Positions 34,509 through 44,735 of a stretch of 64,000 bases of DNA are shown one piece after another. The notes under the pieces are model-generated. The model did no database searches. It saw only the letters and a list, made by a program, of their open reading frames with translations, and was not told the DNA's origin. How positions within the stretch are numbered: the first letter of the stretch is position 1; each line of letters begins with the position of its first letter. Origin of the DNA: Peromyscus leucopus. Its lineage: Eukaryota > Chordata > Mammalia > Rodentia > Cricetidae. A program made the translations under genes and the position numbers. Where the stretch lies: assembly GCF_004664715.2 (NCBI RefSeq), contig NC_051084.1, positions 62,571,334 through 62,635,333 on the forward strand, in the 5' to 3' direction.

Positions 34509-34521
34509 AAGAACACAGGTG

Positions 34522-34699
34522 TTGGGGCTGGAGAAATGACTCAGTGTTTAAGATCACTAGCTGTTCTTCCCAAGGACTCGAGTTCAATTCCTAGCACCCA
34601 CACGGCAGCTCACAACCGTCTGTAACTCCAGTTCTAGGGGACCTGGCACCCATGGCAAAACACCAATGCATATAAAAGAAAATAAAAAATATTTTAAAA
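34522..34699 (+). mobile_element. B2 SINE, young, with 13-bp TSD
   Basis: Begins 'ttggggctggagaaatgact', contains 'gagttcaattcctagcaccc' (B box region) and 'tccagttctaggggacctgg', and ends in an A-rich tail. Perfect TSDs 'aagaacacaggtg' lie at 34509-34521 and 34700-34712. The tRNA-derived head carries an RNA polymerase III promoter. Confidence 0.96.
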
Positions 34700-34939
34700 A
34701 AGAACACAGGTGGCACACTTCTTGACTTCTTCTGGTCCTTATTTTCAGCTTCTGGGTTTGAAATTCACAGAGGCAACAAGGAATCATTTCTCCAGTTGCA
34801 GAATCACACAGGCTACTTGTGTGTAGAGAAGGTCCTTTCAGAGCTAACATTTGTACCTCCTTCACACTAAGCGAGTCATAAACAAACCTGTAGTTGGACT
34901 TTTTCCATCCACTAGAAATAACTACTTGCTACAGAATAA

Positions 34940-35135
34940 TGGTGGAGAACTTTGAATCATGCCAACTGAACTGTGGCATTCAACTCTGGTATTTGTTAGC
35001 CGTTTGACCTTGTAGTAGCTGCCTAACCTTCCTAAGCAATAGTTCACTTATCTGAAATCTGAAAAGCATGTCAATCCCTTAGAATTGCATTGTCACTGGA
35101 AGGGAAAACGTTTATAAAATATTTTAAAGGTATTT
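34940..35135 (+). mobile_element. MIR SINE
   Basis: 'ggcattcaactctggtat', 'ttagccgtttgaccttgtag', 'cctaaccttcctaag' and 'tcacttatctgaaatctg' reproduce sense MIR order ('agctgtgtgaccttggg', 'ctcatctgtaaaatg'). Confidence 0.68.
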
Positions 35136-35139
35136 ATGG

Positions 35140-36390
35140 CAATCAAAATGTTCACTAATGTCAGAATAAAGAAAGAGTATCTATGCTGCTTTTAACATGA
35201 GACACTTTCCCATAAACTAAGTCTGTCCTCACTTCGTGTAGGTGGTCCTCCAGATGGGAGTGGACTGTAACAAGCCAGTTACTATCGAATCTCATCCTCT
35301 TAGTAACAGAATGGGAGAGAAACACAGACTGTCTTGAGGTGGTGTTGATGTCGGAAATTAAGCAGAAAGATTTAAGCAGGTGGCTTCTTCAGCAGCTAAA
35401 GAGGGATACGGTGGGAGTGACAGTGATAGGCTTAAACTGTGGACACTATTGGTTGCTTGGTTCTCCCAGAGTCTCTGGTAGAGTCAACTCTCACACTCAG
35501 TCAACATAAGCAAAGTGAATTCCTCATCAGCCAAAAGCCCCAGATGTGGGCCACCTCCCAATCTCTTAATTCCTATTGCTTCTCAAGAAATTGAGAATAA
35601 ACATCTCTCCTGCCAAGATGCCAAGCTATTGTGCAGTGTCTTTGTGACACTCTTGTGCAAGGAGAAGATAACAAAGGTAAGAACTCTTATTCATAAGCCG
35701 AAGGCTATTGTTGTCTCATCCAGTGCTCTTAACCCTTTGGAAGCCTCAGAAATCTCTGAAATCAGATGCATGTTAAAAACCATTCTCTCACAAATAATTC
35801 TATACCCTACAAAAAATTCTATATCCTTCTAAATTTTCTTATGATGTTAGAAGCTTTGAGAAGGCCCTGGAAATCGGTTGTTGCATATGCTACAGGTTCA
35901 CAGACTTGGGTAAATAATTTCTCCTCCACAATTTCTTCTTTCTTACTGCCCACTGTGATCTATCGGGTTTTTTAAGCAATTTGTAGTATAACAAGCTACG
36001 TTTTAGTTGCCTCCCATGAAGACTGAGGTTTCTAAACCTTCTCTTATTTCGAGTTTGCTTTCTCAGACCCTAGGTCTGTTTGGATTTTTTCCCTTCTTTT
36101 TTAGACTTTTGTCTAGAGTTGTAGAAGTTTGTTAATAGGGTCCTTTGGCGGTCTAACCTAGAGCTGTCTGTGCTCATTATACTAAGATGGTAAATGGCCA
36201 AGTTAGAAGTTGCATCTAGGGAGAACTTTTCAATAGGGAAGAGGTTACACTACTCCTACCTGGTTCTCGTGTCAACATGACCCATGTCTAAAGCTCTGCC
36301 ACTTCTAAGGGAAGCTTCTCAGTCATGACTCCTTATGTGTTCTGCTCTGATAGCGAAGATGCTCTTAATACAAAATTCTTTTGCTTAAAA
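35140..36390. other. Single-copy stretch
   Basis: No repeat recognised. Frames at 35515-35832 (105 codons) and 35766-35975 overlap in different registers. No domain, so not called genes. Confidence 0.45.
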
Positions 36391-36394
36391 ACAA

Positions 36395-36510
36395 TGATGG
36401 ACAGGGTGAGTTGTAGTGGGGAGGGGAAGGCTGGAGGGGCAGGAGGAAGGAAGAGGGGGATCTGTGCTTGGTATGTAAAATGAATAAAAAAAATTAATAA
36501 AAAATAAAAT
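36395..36510 (+). mobile_element. Rodent L1 3' end with A-rich tail
   Basis: G-rich 'gggaggggaaggctggagg', then 'gatctgtgcttggtatgtaa' and 'aatgaataaaa', is the terminal 3' UTR of a rodent L1. A-rich sequence to 36510 is the tail. It is truncated to about 115 bp. Confidence 0.7.
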
Positions 36511-36527
36511 AAAAGGTCAAGAGTTTC

Positions 36528-36720
36528 GGCCGGGCGGTGGTGGCGCACGCCTTTAATCCCAGCACTCGGGAGGCAGAGGCAGGCGGATCTCTGTGAGTTC
36601 GAGGCCAGCCTGGTCTACCAAGTGAGTTCCAGGAAAGGCGCAAAGCTACACAAAGAAACCCTGTCTCGAAAAACAAAAAAAACAAAAAAAAACAAAAAAA
36701 CAAAAAAAAACAACAAAAAA
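36528..36720 (+). mobile_element. B1 SINE, very young, with perfect 16-bp TSD
   Basis: Near-consensus cricetid B1 from 'ggccgggcggtggtggcgca' to 'gaaaccctgtctcg', CpGs intact, with an A-tail carrying C interruptions. Perfect TSDs 'aaaggtcaagagtttc' flank it at 36512-36527 and 36721-36736. It inserted at the end of the L1 tail. The minus-strand frame 36494-36952 is SINE translation. Confidence 0.98.
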
Positions 36721-36810
36721 AAAGGTCAAGAGTTTCAAAACAAAAAACAAACAAACCACCACCACAACAAAACCAACGATGGAGCTGATCCGTAAAACTG
36801 ATAATTGAAG

Positions 36811-37012
36811 GTGGGTGGTGGTGGTAGTGGTGGTGGTGGTGGTGGTGGTGGTGGTGGTGGTGGTGGTGGTGGTGCACACCTTTAATCCCAGTACTTGGGA
36901 GGCAGAAACAGGTGGATCTCTGAGTTGGAGGCCAGGCTGATCTACAGAGCAAGTTTCATAACAGCCACATCTGCACAGAGAGACCCTATTTCTAAACAAA
37001 CAAACAAACAAA
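36811..37012 (+). mobile_element. B1 SINE with expanded GGT head
   Basis: Sense B1 from 'tgcacacctttaatcccagt' to 'gagagaccctatttc' with an (AAAC)n tail. The normal 'ggtggtgg' in the head has grown into about 20 GGT triplets. I find no convincing TSD flush with the edges. Confidence 0.92.
36812..36873 (+). repeat. (GGT)n microsatellite
   Basis: Triplet expansion inside the B1 head. The His-run or Thr-run peptides on the minus strand come from it and are not real proteins. Confidence 0.96.
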
Positions 37013-37179
37013 ACCAATGATGAGTAGATAAAAATATCAAAACTCCCATACTCCCATGCCCACCCCTTACCACATTGCAACAACTAGGAATATTCATGTA
37101 GTTGCTATATTAACCCTGAAATGGGTGATAATAAAATGTGTAAACAGTTGCTGCTATTTCATACCGCGTACACTCCTTA

Positions 37180-37300
37180 ATGGATATTCAAATATATTAC
37201 CTTGTTCAAACCTCACAGCAACCTATACAGCGAGTTCTGTTCCCCTCCATCTATGCTAGTTGGGGAAACAGAAACACATTTAGACAACAGAGTAGAAGAT
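37180..37300 (-). mobile_element. Possible MIR remnant
   Basis: 'aatatattaccttgttcaaa' and 'cctcacagcaacctata' resemble antisense MIR ('atttaatcctcacaacaacccta'). Confidence 0.5.
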
Positions 37301-37304
37301 GAGT

Positions 37305-37979
37305 GTAGAGGGCGTTACTACTTTCTTTACATTACTGAATTTAGTCCTCATATATTACAAAGAAACTGAACCTCTCTTCGGACCGACCTGAACAGATTAT
37401 TTTGATGTGTGCATCCAAATAGGGGTGGCAGCATACCAGGTATGTACCCTACATAACTGATAGCAGGTGCTGAGGGCTAAGAGGACACGGGAACTCAAGT
37501 CAGCTGTCACTGTACTGGCAGGCTCCTCCTGATCCCCTAATCAGGTTTCCCAGCACATGTTGAGGAGTGCAATCTCCCCACTCCCACCCCAATTTAGGAC
37601 AGGGTCACCTTCTGGTAAACTCATGGAAAAAATGAATGCATTCTGTGTAAAAAGCTGTGTTTAGTCTACCTACCCCCACTGTGCATCTCAGAGTGGCAAC
37701 ACGGTAAAGCAGTGGTGGATGGGCCATTCATTCCATTGAGGGAATATCATTTTCTTACCACTGTAAAATGTCAAAGATCATAAACTGAACCCATGAGGAT
37801 GTTAAGTACAGTGAGCCTTGGCCATAGGAGTCAAGAGATGTGCTCTTCCTGATGCTAACTTTGCCAAATTACACCCATCTCCCAGATCATTTGAATTAGA
37901 TTTTTATGTCAGCTTTTGTCCCCAGCTTGTGGTTTGCTAAAGAGCGTGCCTAACTTCCCTCAAGTTCTCAGATTGTTTG

Positions 37980-37980
<1 letters not shown>
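37305..37980. other. Single-copy stretch
   Basis: No gene or repeat recognised. Confidence 0.5.

Positions 37981-37981
<1 letters not shown>

Positions 37982-38024
<43 letters not shown>
37982..38024. repeat. (TG)n microsatellite
   Basis: About 21 uninterrupted TG units. Confidence 0.97.
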
Positions 38025-38027
<3 letters not shown>

Positions 38028-38029
38028 GG

Positions 38030-40040
38030 AAAAGCAGAGATAAGTCAGGCATTTATCTTTAGATCCCTAGGCTATTACCTTCATTGTAATTCCCAGGTCT
38101 TCCTACAATCCAGAGCCTGGCCCTAAGAGCATGATCAAATAGAAGACCCTTCTGTTTTAGTGGGCACTTTGAAATACACCTAGCTCTCTGAGGGATTTCT
38201 TAGTAAGGCAGAAGAAGTGAGTTCCTGTGGAAGATATATGGCACCACGCTTGTATTTGTGTGTCTGATATGAAGCAGGGGACAATTTCTTCTTTGGGTGG
38301 GGGCTGTGAAATGAAAGTACAGCATTCAAATCCTTCGGTTTCAGGTATGAACTTTCTAGAAGGGGCTTGCATAGGCGGCCCCTGATACTCATAAAAATGT
38401 GATTGTCAACCTTTCTCCTGAAGCGCTGTTCTTTAGGGCACACTGAAATTTTCTGCTGGGAAGGAGCGATAAAATGGATTCTCTCACCAAGGGTTCTGCA
38501 TAAGAAGAGAGCCTGGGAGTGACAGGTACTTCTAAAAACTATTTGGAAATCGTGTCCGCCTGGATTTATTTTCATTTATCAAATATTATTTTGCTACCGT
38601 ACCTAAGGTGGTGTAACTAATGTCTCCAATTGCACTTCCACACACCCTGGACCTGTGCCCGCCAGCCCTGTTGGAGAAGGGCGTCAAATGACATCGGCCA
38701 GGCTGCTCTTTAATAGCCGGCGTGATTTTATTAAGGAAAATTTGTATTGCCCTTTTTCCCTCTCAAATGTGCCAAATGGACAGATTTTGATTTTTCTTGG
38801 CTGAGGGAATTAAAGACCAGGGAAGTGGCTTTGCTCCCCCTCTGGCATTTCCACCACAAGTTAGGAGGCGCCTGCTGAATCCAATCACTTTGAGCAGTTA
38901 AAATTTCAGGTTTGAATTTCAGCCATCTGAGAAATGCACAAAGCGGGAGAATTGGTGACAGTATCGGAGTGAGGCTTGTTGTCAGCGACGTGTTATTCTG
39001 TTGCTACTCAGAGCTGGCCCAGGTGTGTTCCCCCCAGGTAAGACAGGAGGCCCTGTGGAATGCCACATCTCTTTGTTGCATATCTTGTTAGTTAAGCTGT
39101 CAAGAAAGTTGTCAGCAAAGAGATTGGTGGTGTGGGGTGTGGAGGGACACACAGAGTTTAATCCAATTAAAACTTCACTGGCTTTTCTACATTCCTGATA
39201 TCCTGGCTCCAACTAGGAAGACTTGATGATTCAGCATGGGGGCATTAAGGGAGTAAGAAAAGAAGACTGTCTTTACTGTTGGTGTTGCAACAATGCACGG
39301 TATAAAACATAAGACAAGGGAGAAAGGATTTGCGGTATGGAGATGAAAGGACTCGCTTTTAACTCTGTCCTCTGTGGCCCATCACATATGCAAGCCAGGC
39401 GGGAGGGCACCTAGGAAACGTGTTTTTCCACAGAGTTCTGACATCTACAAAGGGATTTGGTGAGCTCAGAACGACGCTTCTACTGCAGGCTAGATGGAGC
39501 AGTGGATTACAATACCGGGTGCCTCCGAATTAAAACAAACAAATGTGCTCAGATTTCAATCCACCCTATCACATTGACATGTATTGACACAGACGCTGCA
39601 CTTTAGTGCTGAATCTGTTATTTTTCTTTGCTCATAATGGAAGACAAGGCGTGCACACTGGGTTGACAATGAAATCCACATGAGCCGCAGACTGGAGGAA
39701 GCAATCTCAGAAACATGCTAATGTCTTCTGAAAGGACTTCACTGGACAAGTGCAGGGTTCTTCCACTCCAGGGTGAATGGAGGTAGGTTGAGGGGCTGAA
39801 GACCATGGAGCACAACACAGGTGCTGACTAAAGAGAAGGTTCTCTTTGATGAAAGCCACTGATTTAGGTGGTCTCACACTGTTTCCATTTCCCTTTGATA
39901 GAACAAATACACGTTATGGATATGAATACTTTCAGAAACTAAGATTCGATGTTCTTCCAAAAGCGGTTTCATGACCTGAAAAGACATATCTAAAATGCAG
40001 CTTTAGGTGAGAAAGCTAAATAATGTGTCGGTGTTTTCAA
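38030..40040. other. Repeat-free 2-kb block, candidate regulatory DNA
   Basis: This is the longest block near the centre in which I recognise no transposon. Around 38640-39140 it has balanced base composition, several CpGs and dense short words such as 'cgtgattttattaagg', 'caaatgacatc', 'caatcactttgagcag' and 'ggtttgaatttcagcc'. This texture is typical of mammalian conserved noncoding elements. Frames at 38157-38575 (minus) lack domains. No exon is called. Confidence 0.35.
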
Positions 40041-40048
40041 ATTTCTAG

Positions 40049-40242
40049 TTATGTGTATTTGGTGTTTGGACAGAGGTGTGCAGGCATATGAGTTCAGGTA
40101 ATTTCAGAAGCCTAAAGAGGTCATCAGCCCCTTGGGAGCTGGAGTTACAGGTGGGAGCTTCGTGGCTGACATGGGTACAGGGAACTGAAATTCAAATGCT
40201 CTGCAAGAGCATCTGTGCCCTCTTGAGCCGTCTCTCTAGCCA
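40049..40242 (-). mobile_element. B2/B3 SINE, antisense
   Basis: Antisense order: 'ggtgtttggacagaggtg', 'gggagctggagttacagg', 'gaaattcaaatgctctgc', 'aagagcatctgtgcc' and 'gagccgtctctctagcc'. Moderately diverged and directly followed by a CA repeat. Confidence 0.78.
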
Positions 40243-40263
40243 GTGTATTTTTGTTTTTAAAAT

Positions 40264-40297
40264 CACACACACACACACACACACACATACACACACA

Positions 40298-40384
<87 letters not shown>
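40264..40384. repeat. Interrupted (CA)n microsatellite, about 120 bp
   Basis: CA units broken by at least four TA interruptions, so it is less slip-prone than the pure runs elsewhere. Cys-Val or His-Thr frames on either strand are artefacts. Confidence 0.97.
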
Positions 40385-40385
<1 letters not shown>

Positions 40386-40389
40386 ACAG

Positions 40390-40782
40390 TGGATATATTC
40401 ACTCTTTCCTGATATAAATTCATCTCATATGGCCATCTTTACACAACAGAGAAGATGAAATGTTGATAATACTCTACTGAAATTGTTTCATTAGCACATA
40501 GTTTTATATAATTTTAAGCCTTGAGATTCTAGTTTGTAAAAGAAAATGAATTATGTTTACGCTGAAGTAAACTTAGCAGTGTTTTTTTTTTTTCAGAGTA
40601 TTCAGCATTTTTTAAAGATCAGGAGGAAGATAGCTTTGACTTTCTTTGTAGAGGGATTGTGGGCCATACAAAATGTTGCAGCATCTTGGAAGATTTTATT
40701 GCTACTGGCTACTATGAATTAGTGTTTTATGATTGAACTAATATGATCTATTTTGTTTATTCCTAACTATTCATATTTATTC
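40390..40782. other. AT-rich spacer
   Basis: No gene or repeat recognised. Confidence 0.45.
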
Positions 40783-40785
40783 CTT

Positions 40786-40796
40786 TATTATTATTA

Positions 40797-40849
<53 letters not shown>
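40786..40849. repeat. (ATT)n microsatellite
   Basis: About 20 TTA triplets with one slip near 40799, directly before the L1-associated segment. Confidence 0.96.
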
Positions 40850-40850
<1 letters not shown>

Positions 40851-41230
40851 TCAACCTATGGAGCCAAATTAGTGCTGCCCATATGTGTATGGATATAAGG
40901 TCACCCACTGGAGGATGGGCAATACCAGTGTCTGTGGTCCCCAAATAACAGTGACCCTTCCTCTGAAGCTCCTCAGCTAGGGGTGAGTCCTCAGAATCCC
41001 CTCCTCCATCTTGTTATGTGGCTTGATCTTGCAGAGGTCTTGCATAACTAACTATAGAAGCTATGAATTCCTGTGTATGACAGACATGTCATGTTCACAA
41101 GACAGCATTTTTGCTGCACTCTTCACCATCCTCTGGCTCTTACTGGCTCTCTTTCAACTTCCTCAGTGTTCCCTGAACCTTGGGGGAGGGCAGAGTAGAA
41201 GCTGGTGTAGACATCCCACATACAGCTGAG
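40850..41230. mobile_element. Rodent L1-associated repeat (Lx-like)
   Basis: 'agtgctgcccatatgtgtat', 'cacccactggaggatggg', 'ctcctcagctaggggtgag' and 'cattttt...caccatcctctgg' belong to the same family and direction as 15115-15530 and 21040-21470. It keeps more of the 3' side than they do. Confidence 0.55.
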
Positions 41231-41244
41231 CACTCCCAGTCAGG

Positions 41245-41825
41245 ATGCTGTTAGTTTTTATGTGAACTTGATAGGAGCTGAGGTCATCTGGGAAGTAGCA
41301 ATCTTTTTTGTTTCTTTGTTTTTTGAGGCAGGGTTTCTCCACATAACATCCTTGGCTGTCCTGGATCTCACTCTATAGACCAGGCTGGCCTGGAACTCAC
41401 AGAGATCTGCCTGCCTCTGCCTTGAGTGCTGGGATTAAAGGTGTCTGCCATCACTGCTCATGGAAGTAGTGAGCTTAATTTAGAAAATACCTACCTCAGA
41501 TTGCCTGTAGGCGCATCTATAGGGTATTTTCTTGATTGGTAAATGATATGGGAAAGCCCAGCTCACTGTGGGTAGTGCCACCCCTAGACTTGTGGTCTTG
41601 GGTGCTATGACAAAGCAGGCTGAGTAAGCTATTAGAGGCAAGCCAGGAAGCAATATTCCTCCATGGCTTCTGCTTTGGTTACTGCCTCTAGGTTCTAGCC
41701 TTAAGTTCCTGCCCCAACTTCCTTCAACAATGACTGTTATGTGAAACCATAAGCTAAAATAAACCCTTTTCTCCCCAAACTGACTTTGGTGTGTTTTATC
41801 ACAGCAGTAGAAAATTAAGACAGTT
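41245..41825 (+). mobile_element. Rodent LTR-like repeat, split by a B1
   Basis: Landmarks: 'gtttttatgtgaacttgat', then after the B1 'ttgcctgtaggcgcatct', 'agggtattttcttgattggt', 'cccagctcactgtgggtag', 'taagctaaaataaaccctt' and 'gtgttttatcacagcagtag'. It is a common rodent repeat in sense; its end is also present antisense at 6494. By layout it is MaLR-like, but the exact name is unresolved. The frame 41480-41839 is its translation. Confidence 0.6.
41301..41460 (-). mobile_element. B1 SINE nested in the older repeat
   Basis: Antisense B1 from 'tttgaggcagggtttctcc' to 'gtgtctgccatcactgctc'. The duplicated 'ggaagtag' at 41291-41298 and 41462-41469 marks the insertion. Removing the B1 restores the older repeat's order. 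Confidence 0.92.
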
Positions 41826-41947
41826 AATATTCCCAGCACAATGAATAGTTACCTGTTTCTGTCTTAACTGCTACCTGCTACAATAAGCAACTGCTTTGGC
41901 CAAGGTTGCGAGCCACACAAATGTACAATTTAAAAATAAATATTTAG

Positions 41948-42117
41948 GTCAGGCAGTGGTGGCCCATACCTTTAATCCAAGCACTCAGGAGGCAGAAGCA
42001 GGCAGATCTCTGTGAGTTCAAGGCCAGCCTGGGCTACAGAGTGGGTTCCAGGAAATGTGCCAAAGCTACACAGAGATACCCTCTGTCTCTAAAAGCCAAA
42101 AAAAAAAAAAAAAAAAT
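41948..42117 (+). mobile_element. B1 SINE
   Basis: Full-length sense B1 from 'ggtcaggcagtggtggccc' to 'gataccctctgtctc' with a poly-A tail. Flanks are A/T-rich and give no unambiguous TSD. Confidence 0.95.
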
Positions 42118-42119
42118 TA

Positions 42120-42394
42120 TAAGGCAGTTTTATGACATAACTATCACTCAAAACAACAGTAGGTCCATCCTCTCAGGGCCTGTGATTTAAATTATCATGG
42201 TTTTTTATGATGTTTACAGCATCAGAATTGAGTTCTCTTCTATGAAGCAGGCCTTAGATCCAATCCTGAGAACAAGTTAGTTACCTCCATATAAAATCTT
42301 CTCTTAAATCTTTTTAATAAATTTCAGGATTTGTTTAACTAAAAGTTATTGTTAAAATTCTTATTCAGCTGGAAGAAATGCCTAGTGCTCATGA
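42120..42394. other. AT-rich spacer
   Basis: No gene or repeat recognised. Confidence 0.45.
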
Positions 42395-42400
42395 GAAAAG

Positions 42401-42873
42401 TGTAGCAGGGATCTTAAAAGTTCTTATTAATAAAATCAAACCTGAGGCCAGGTATGGGGTGAACACTGGAAGATCAGAGAAGCAGAACAAGCCACAGCTA
42501 ACCTCGCCTCGCCAGTTCCTCAGCTGATCCTGTTTCCTCAGCCTGGAAGCCTCTGAGTCCTTATCCAAATGGATCTCAGCTGAACTGCTTCACGAAAGCC
42601 TGAATGCTTAACCAGCCTAGTTCCTGGTTTTCACGCCTTATATACCTTTCTGCTTTCTGTCATTACTTCCTGGGATTAAAGGCGTGAGTCACTATGCTGG
42701 CTATTTCCAGTGAACTCACAGAGATCCAGATGGATCTCTGCCTCCAGAAGGCTAGGATTAAAGGTGTGAGTGCCACCATTTTCTAGCCTCTGTATCTAGT
42801 GGCTGTTCTGTTCTCTGACCCCAGATAAGTTTATTAGGGTGCACAATATTTTGGGGAACACAATAGCACCACA
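42401..42873 (-). mobile_element. Solo LTR with B1-like modules, 6-bp TSD
   Basis: The block begins TGT and ends ACA and is flanked by identical 6-bp repeats 'gaaaag' at 42395-42400 and 42874-42879. TG...CA termini plus a 6-bp duplication indicate integrase-made retroviral insertion, most like class II (ERVK) elements. On the minus strand a TATA box (42638-42645) sits mid-element, as expected for U3, so I assign that strand. Two B1-like modules (42669-42700 and 42711-42785) lie inside, in the LTR's own sense. No gag, pol or env remains: a solo LTR left by recombination. Confidence 0.82.
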
Positions 42874-42879
42874 GAAAAG

Positions 42880-43475
42880 TAAATTCTTCTGGTGAAGATG
42901 TATATTTGCATTGAGTCAAAGTGATGACATGGGAGAGCTATAAGAAGCATATTTGGTAATCTGAAACCTTCTGTGGTCCATTTCTTTACAAAAGAATTAA
43001 GTGCCATTTATCATTTGTGAGTGGAATATGCATGAAAGTCTTGAAACCTATCAAGGGATCAGTCGATTATCTAATGATTATGCCAGTATTCTTGGGATTA
43101 CCTGAGATCTTACCTGAGTCAGCAGAAATGGATGCTCAGCATGAGGACAGGAGACAGGATGGGTTTTTTTAAGACACGTTACCACATTAAGATTGCCATC
43201 ACGTCTGCCTAGTGAGACTCTAGAATCTTGGATTAAGAATCTTCTTGTCTAATTTTTTTTCTCAATTCCTGTTTACCTCTTCTTTCTTTTATTGAGGTGG
43301 CAGGAATGAGCAGCTCGGAGAAAAGGCACTTGGTCTACCGGGAGTGATTCTGCAATCAAGCTATAAGTGAATGTGTGTCCCAGCGTGACTGCTGTGATCA
43401 GACGAGATGTTCTCGGGGGAGTCTTAGGAAGAGCAAGTGTTCAGGTGAGACACTGTCGTAGAACACAACCTAAAT
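42880..43475. other. Single-copy stretch
   Basis: No gene or repeat recognised. Confidence 0.45.
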
Positions 43476-43476
43476 A

Positions 43477-43478
<2 letters not shown>

Positions 43479-43539
<61 letters not shown>

Positions 43540-43540
43540 C
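43479..43540. repeat. Interrupted (CA)n microsatellite
   Basis: Two CA runs separated by 'ccacacacc'. Confidence 0.95.
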
Positions 43541-43544
43541 CGTG

Positions 43545-44020
43545 CCCCAAGAAATGGCTCTCTGTTTCTATATGCTACCTTCATTCATACTAGCTAGTCC
43601 AGGTCCTTCAAAACCTGAGTGTGGACTGAGTCGGGAATTTTAGAGACTTCAAAGTGTCTCAAACAAGGTTAAAATATAGTCCATGGGGCAGTTTTTTTTT
43701 TCTACTAAGATAGTACAATGATAAATCTTATTATCAATATATTTAATCTGAATCTACAACCATGTGTTTCATGATGACAATTCCTATTGTCCTTTACTCA
43801 TATTTCCCCCTCCATTACCTTCTCTTGTCCCCTTTCTCCTCCTCCTGGTTCATTTCCTCCACTTACATAGCATTCTCTCTGCTGCCACGTTACATGTATA
43901 CATACATGTAAATCCAGATCCCACATAGACCTTTATTGTTTTCTCTCTCTATTATCTTCCTTTGTTACCATTCCCACTCTAGTCTCCTTCCTCCTGGTAT
44001 ATATCTATACAGTCCTTATC
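43545..44020. other. Pyrimidine-rich stretch, possibly L1 3'-end related
   Basis: CT-rich words such as 'tttccccctccattacc' and 'ctcctcctcctggttc' resemble an antisense rodent L1 3' UTR. No diagnostic landmark is intact, so this is left open. Confidence 0.3.
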
Positions 44021-44022
44021 CA

Positions 44023-44023
<1 letters not shown>

Positions 44024-44060
<37 letters not shown>
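44024..44060. repeat. (TG)n microsatellite
   Basis: About 18 uninterrupted TG units. Confidence 0.97.
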
Positions 44061-44062
<2 letters not shown>

Positions 44063-44064
44063 AA

Positions 44065-44730
44065 ATTCTTTCTTACATTTAGATTCTGCATATGAAAAAG
44101 TTTAAATCTCTACCTCTTGACCATGTCTCAGACCAGTTAAATCAGTACTGCCAGAGTAGGTTATAGACATAAGGTAGTCATTATTGGGTGATCATTCACT
44201 TTAATATCTCCAGCTCAGTGAAGATATCCCTACAATATACTTAGAACTCTATAGGCATTAGAAGCTTCACTTAGATTTCACCTATGGACATTTCCCCCAC
44301 AAGGCATTATGATTTTTAGTGAAGTTATAAAACTGAGAAGTCAAAATCTTTAACATTTGTGTAAAGTAAGAAGAAGGGGACTTGCTTTAGAGTGAGATCG
44401 CATCCTCTGGATGAGATGCCATTCTGTCTGTGGGAGCCTCCATCCTAACCTACACTAGAATAGAGAAAGCAATACCCACAATCAGAGGGATGCATCAAAA
44501 CTGTGGCTTTAACAGTTCCACTAACAGTCAGTTATTAGTATTTAATTATAAGTTGACTGTATCATTCCAAGAAATCAATCAAAATGTCATGATTTGTACA
44601 GAAATGTATGAGTTTTAGAATGTGTGCTGGCTGCATTAAACTGTATTTACCAGTTAGCCTCAAGATATCTAGGTTCTATAGGTTCTAGTTGTGTTTGTGG
44701 GTTTGTTTGGTTGGTTGTATTTTTTTAGTT
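44065..44730. other. Single-copy stretch
   Basis: No gene or repeat recognised. Confidence 0.45.
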
Positions 44731-44735
44731 GTTGT

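Noticed and set aside
36763..37025. Possible TSD 'aaaaccaa(c/t)gatg' around the GGT-bearing B1
   Set aside because: The left copy is about 30 bases from the element edge, so it does not flank the insertion directly; likely A-rich coincidence.
36494..37083. Minus-strand frames with long His or Thr runs (152 and 145 codons)
   Set aside because: They cross a B1, a GGT microsatellite and a second B1. The His and Thr runs are the triplet repeat read in different frames.
40145..40423. Open frames of Cys-Val or His-Thr repeats (also at 31756-31998, 43367-43597, 58526-58768, 59481-59935)
   Set aside because: Direct translations of CA/TG microsatellites; dinucleotide repeats lack stop codons in these frames.
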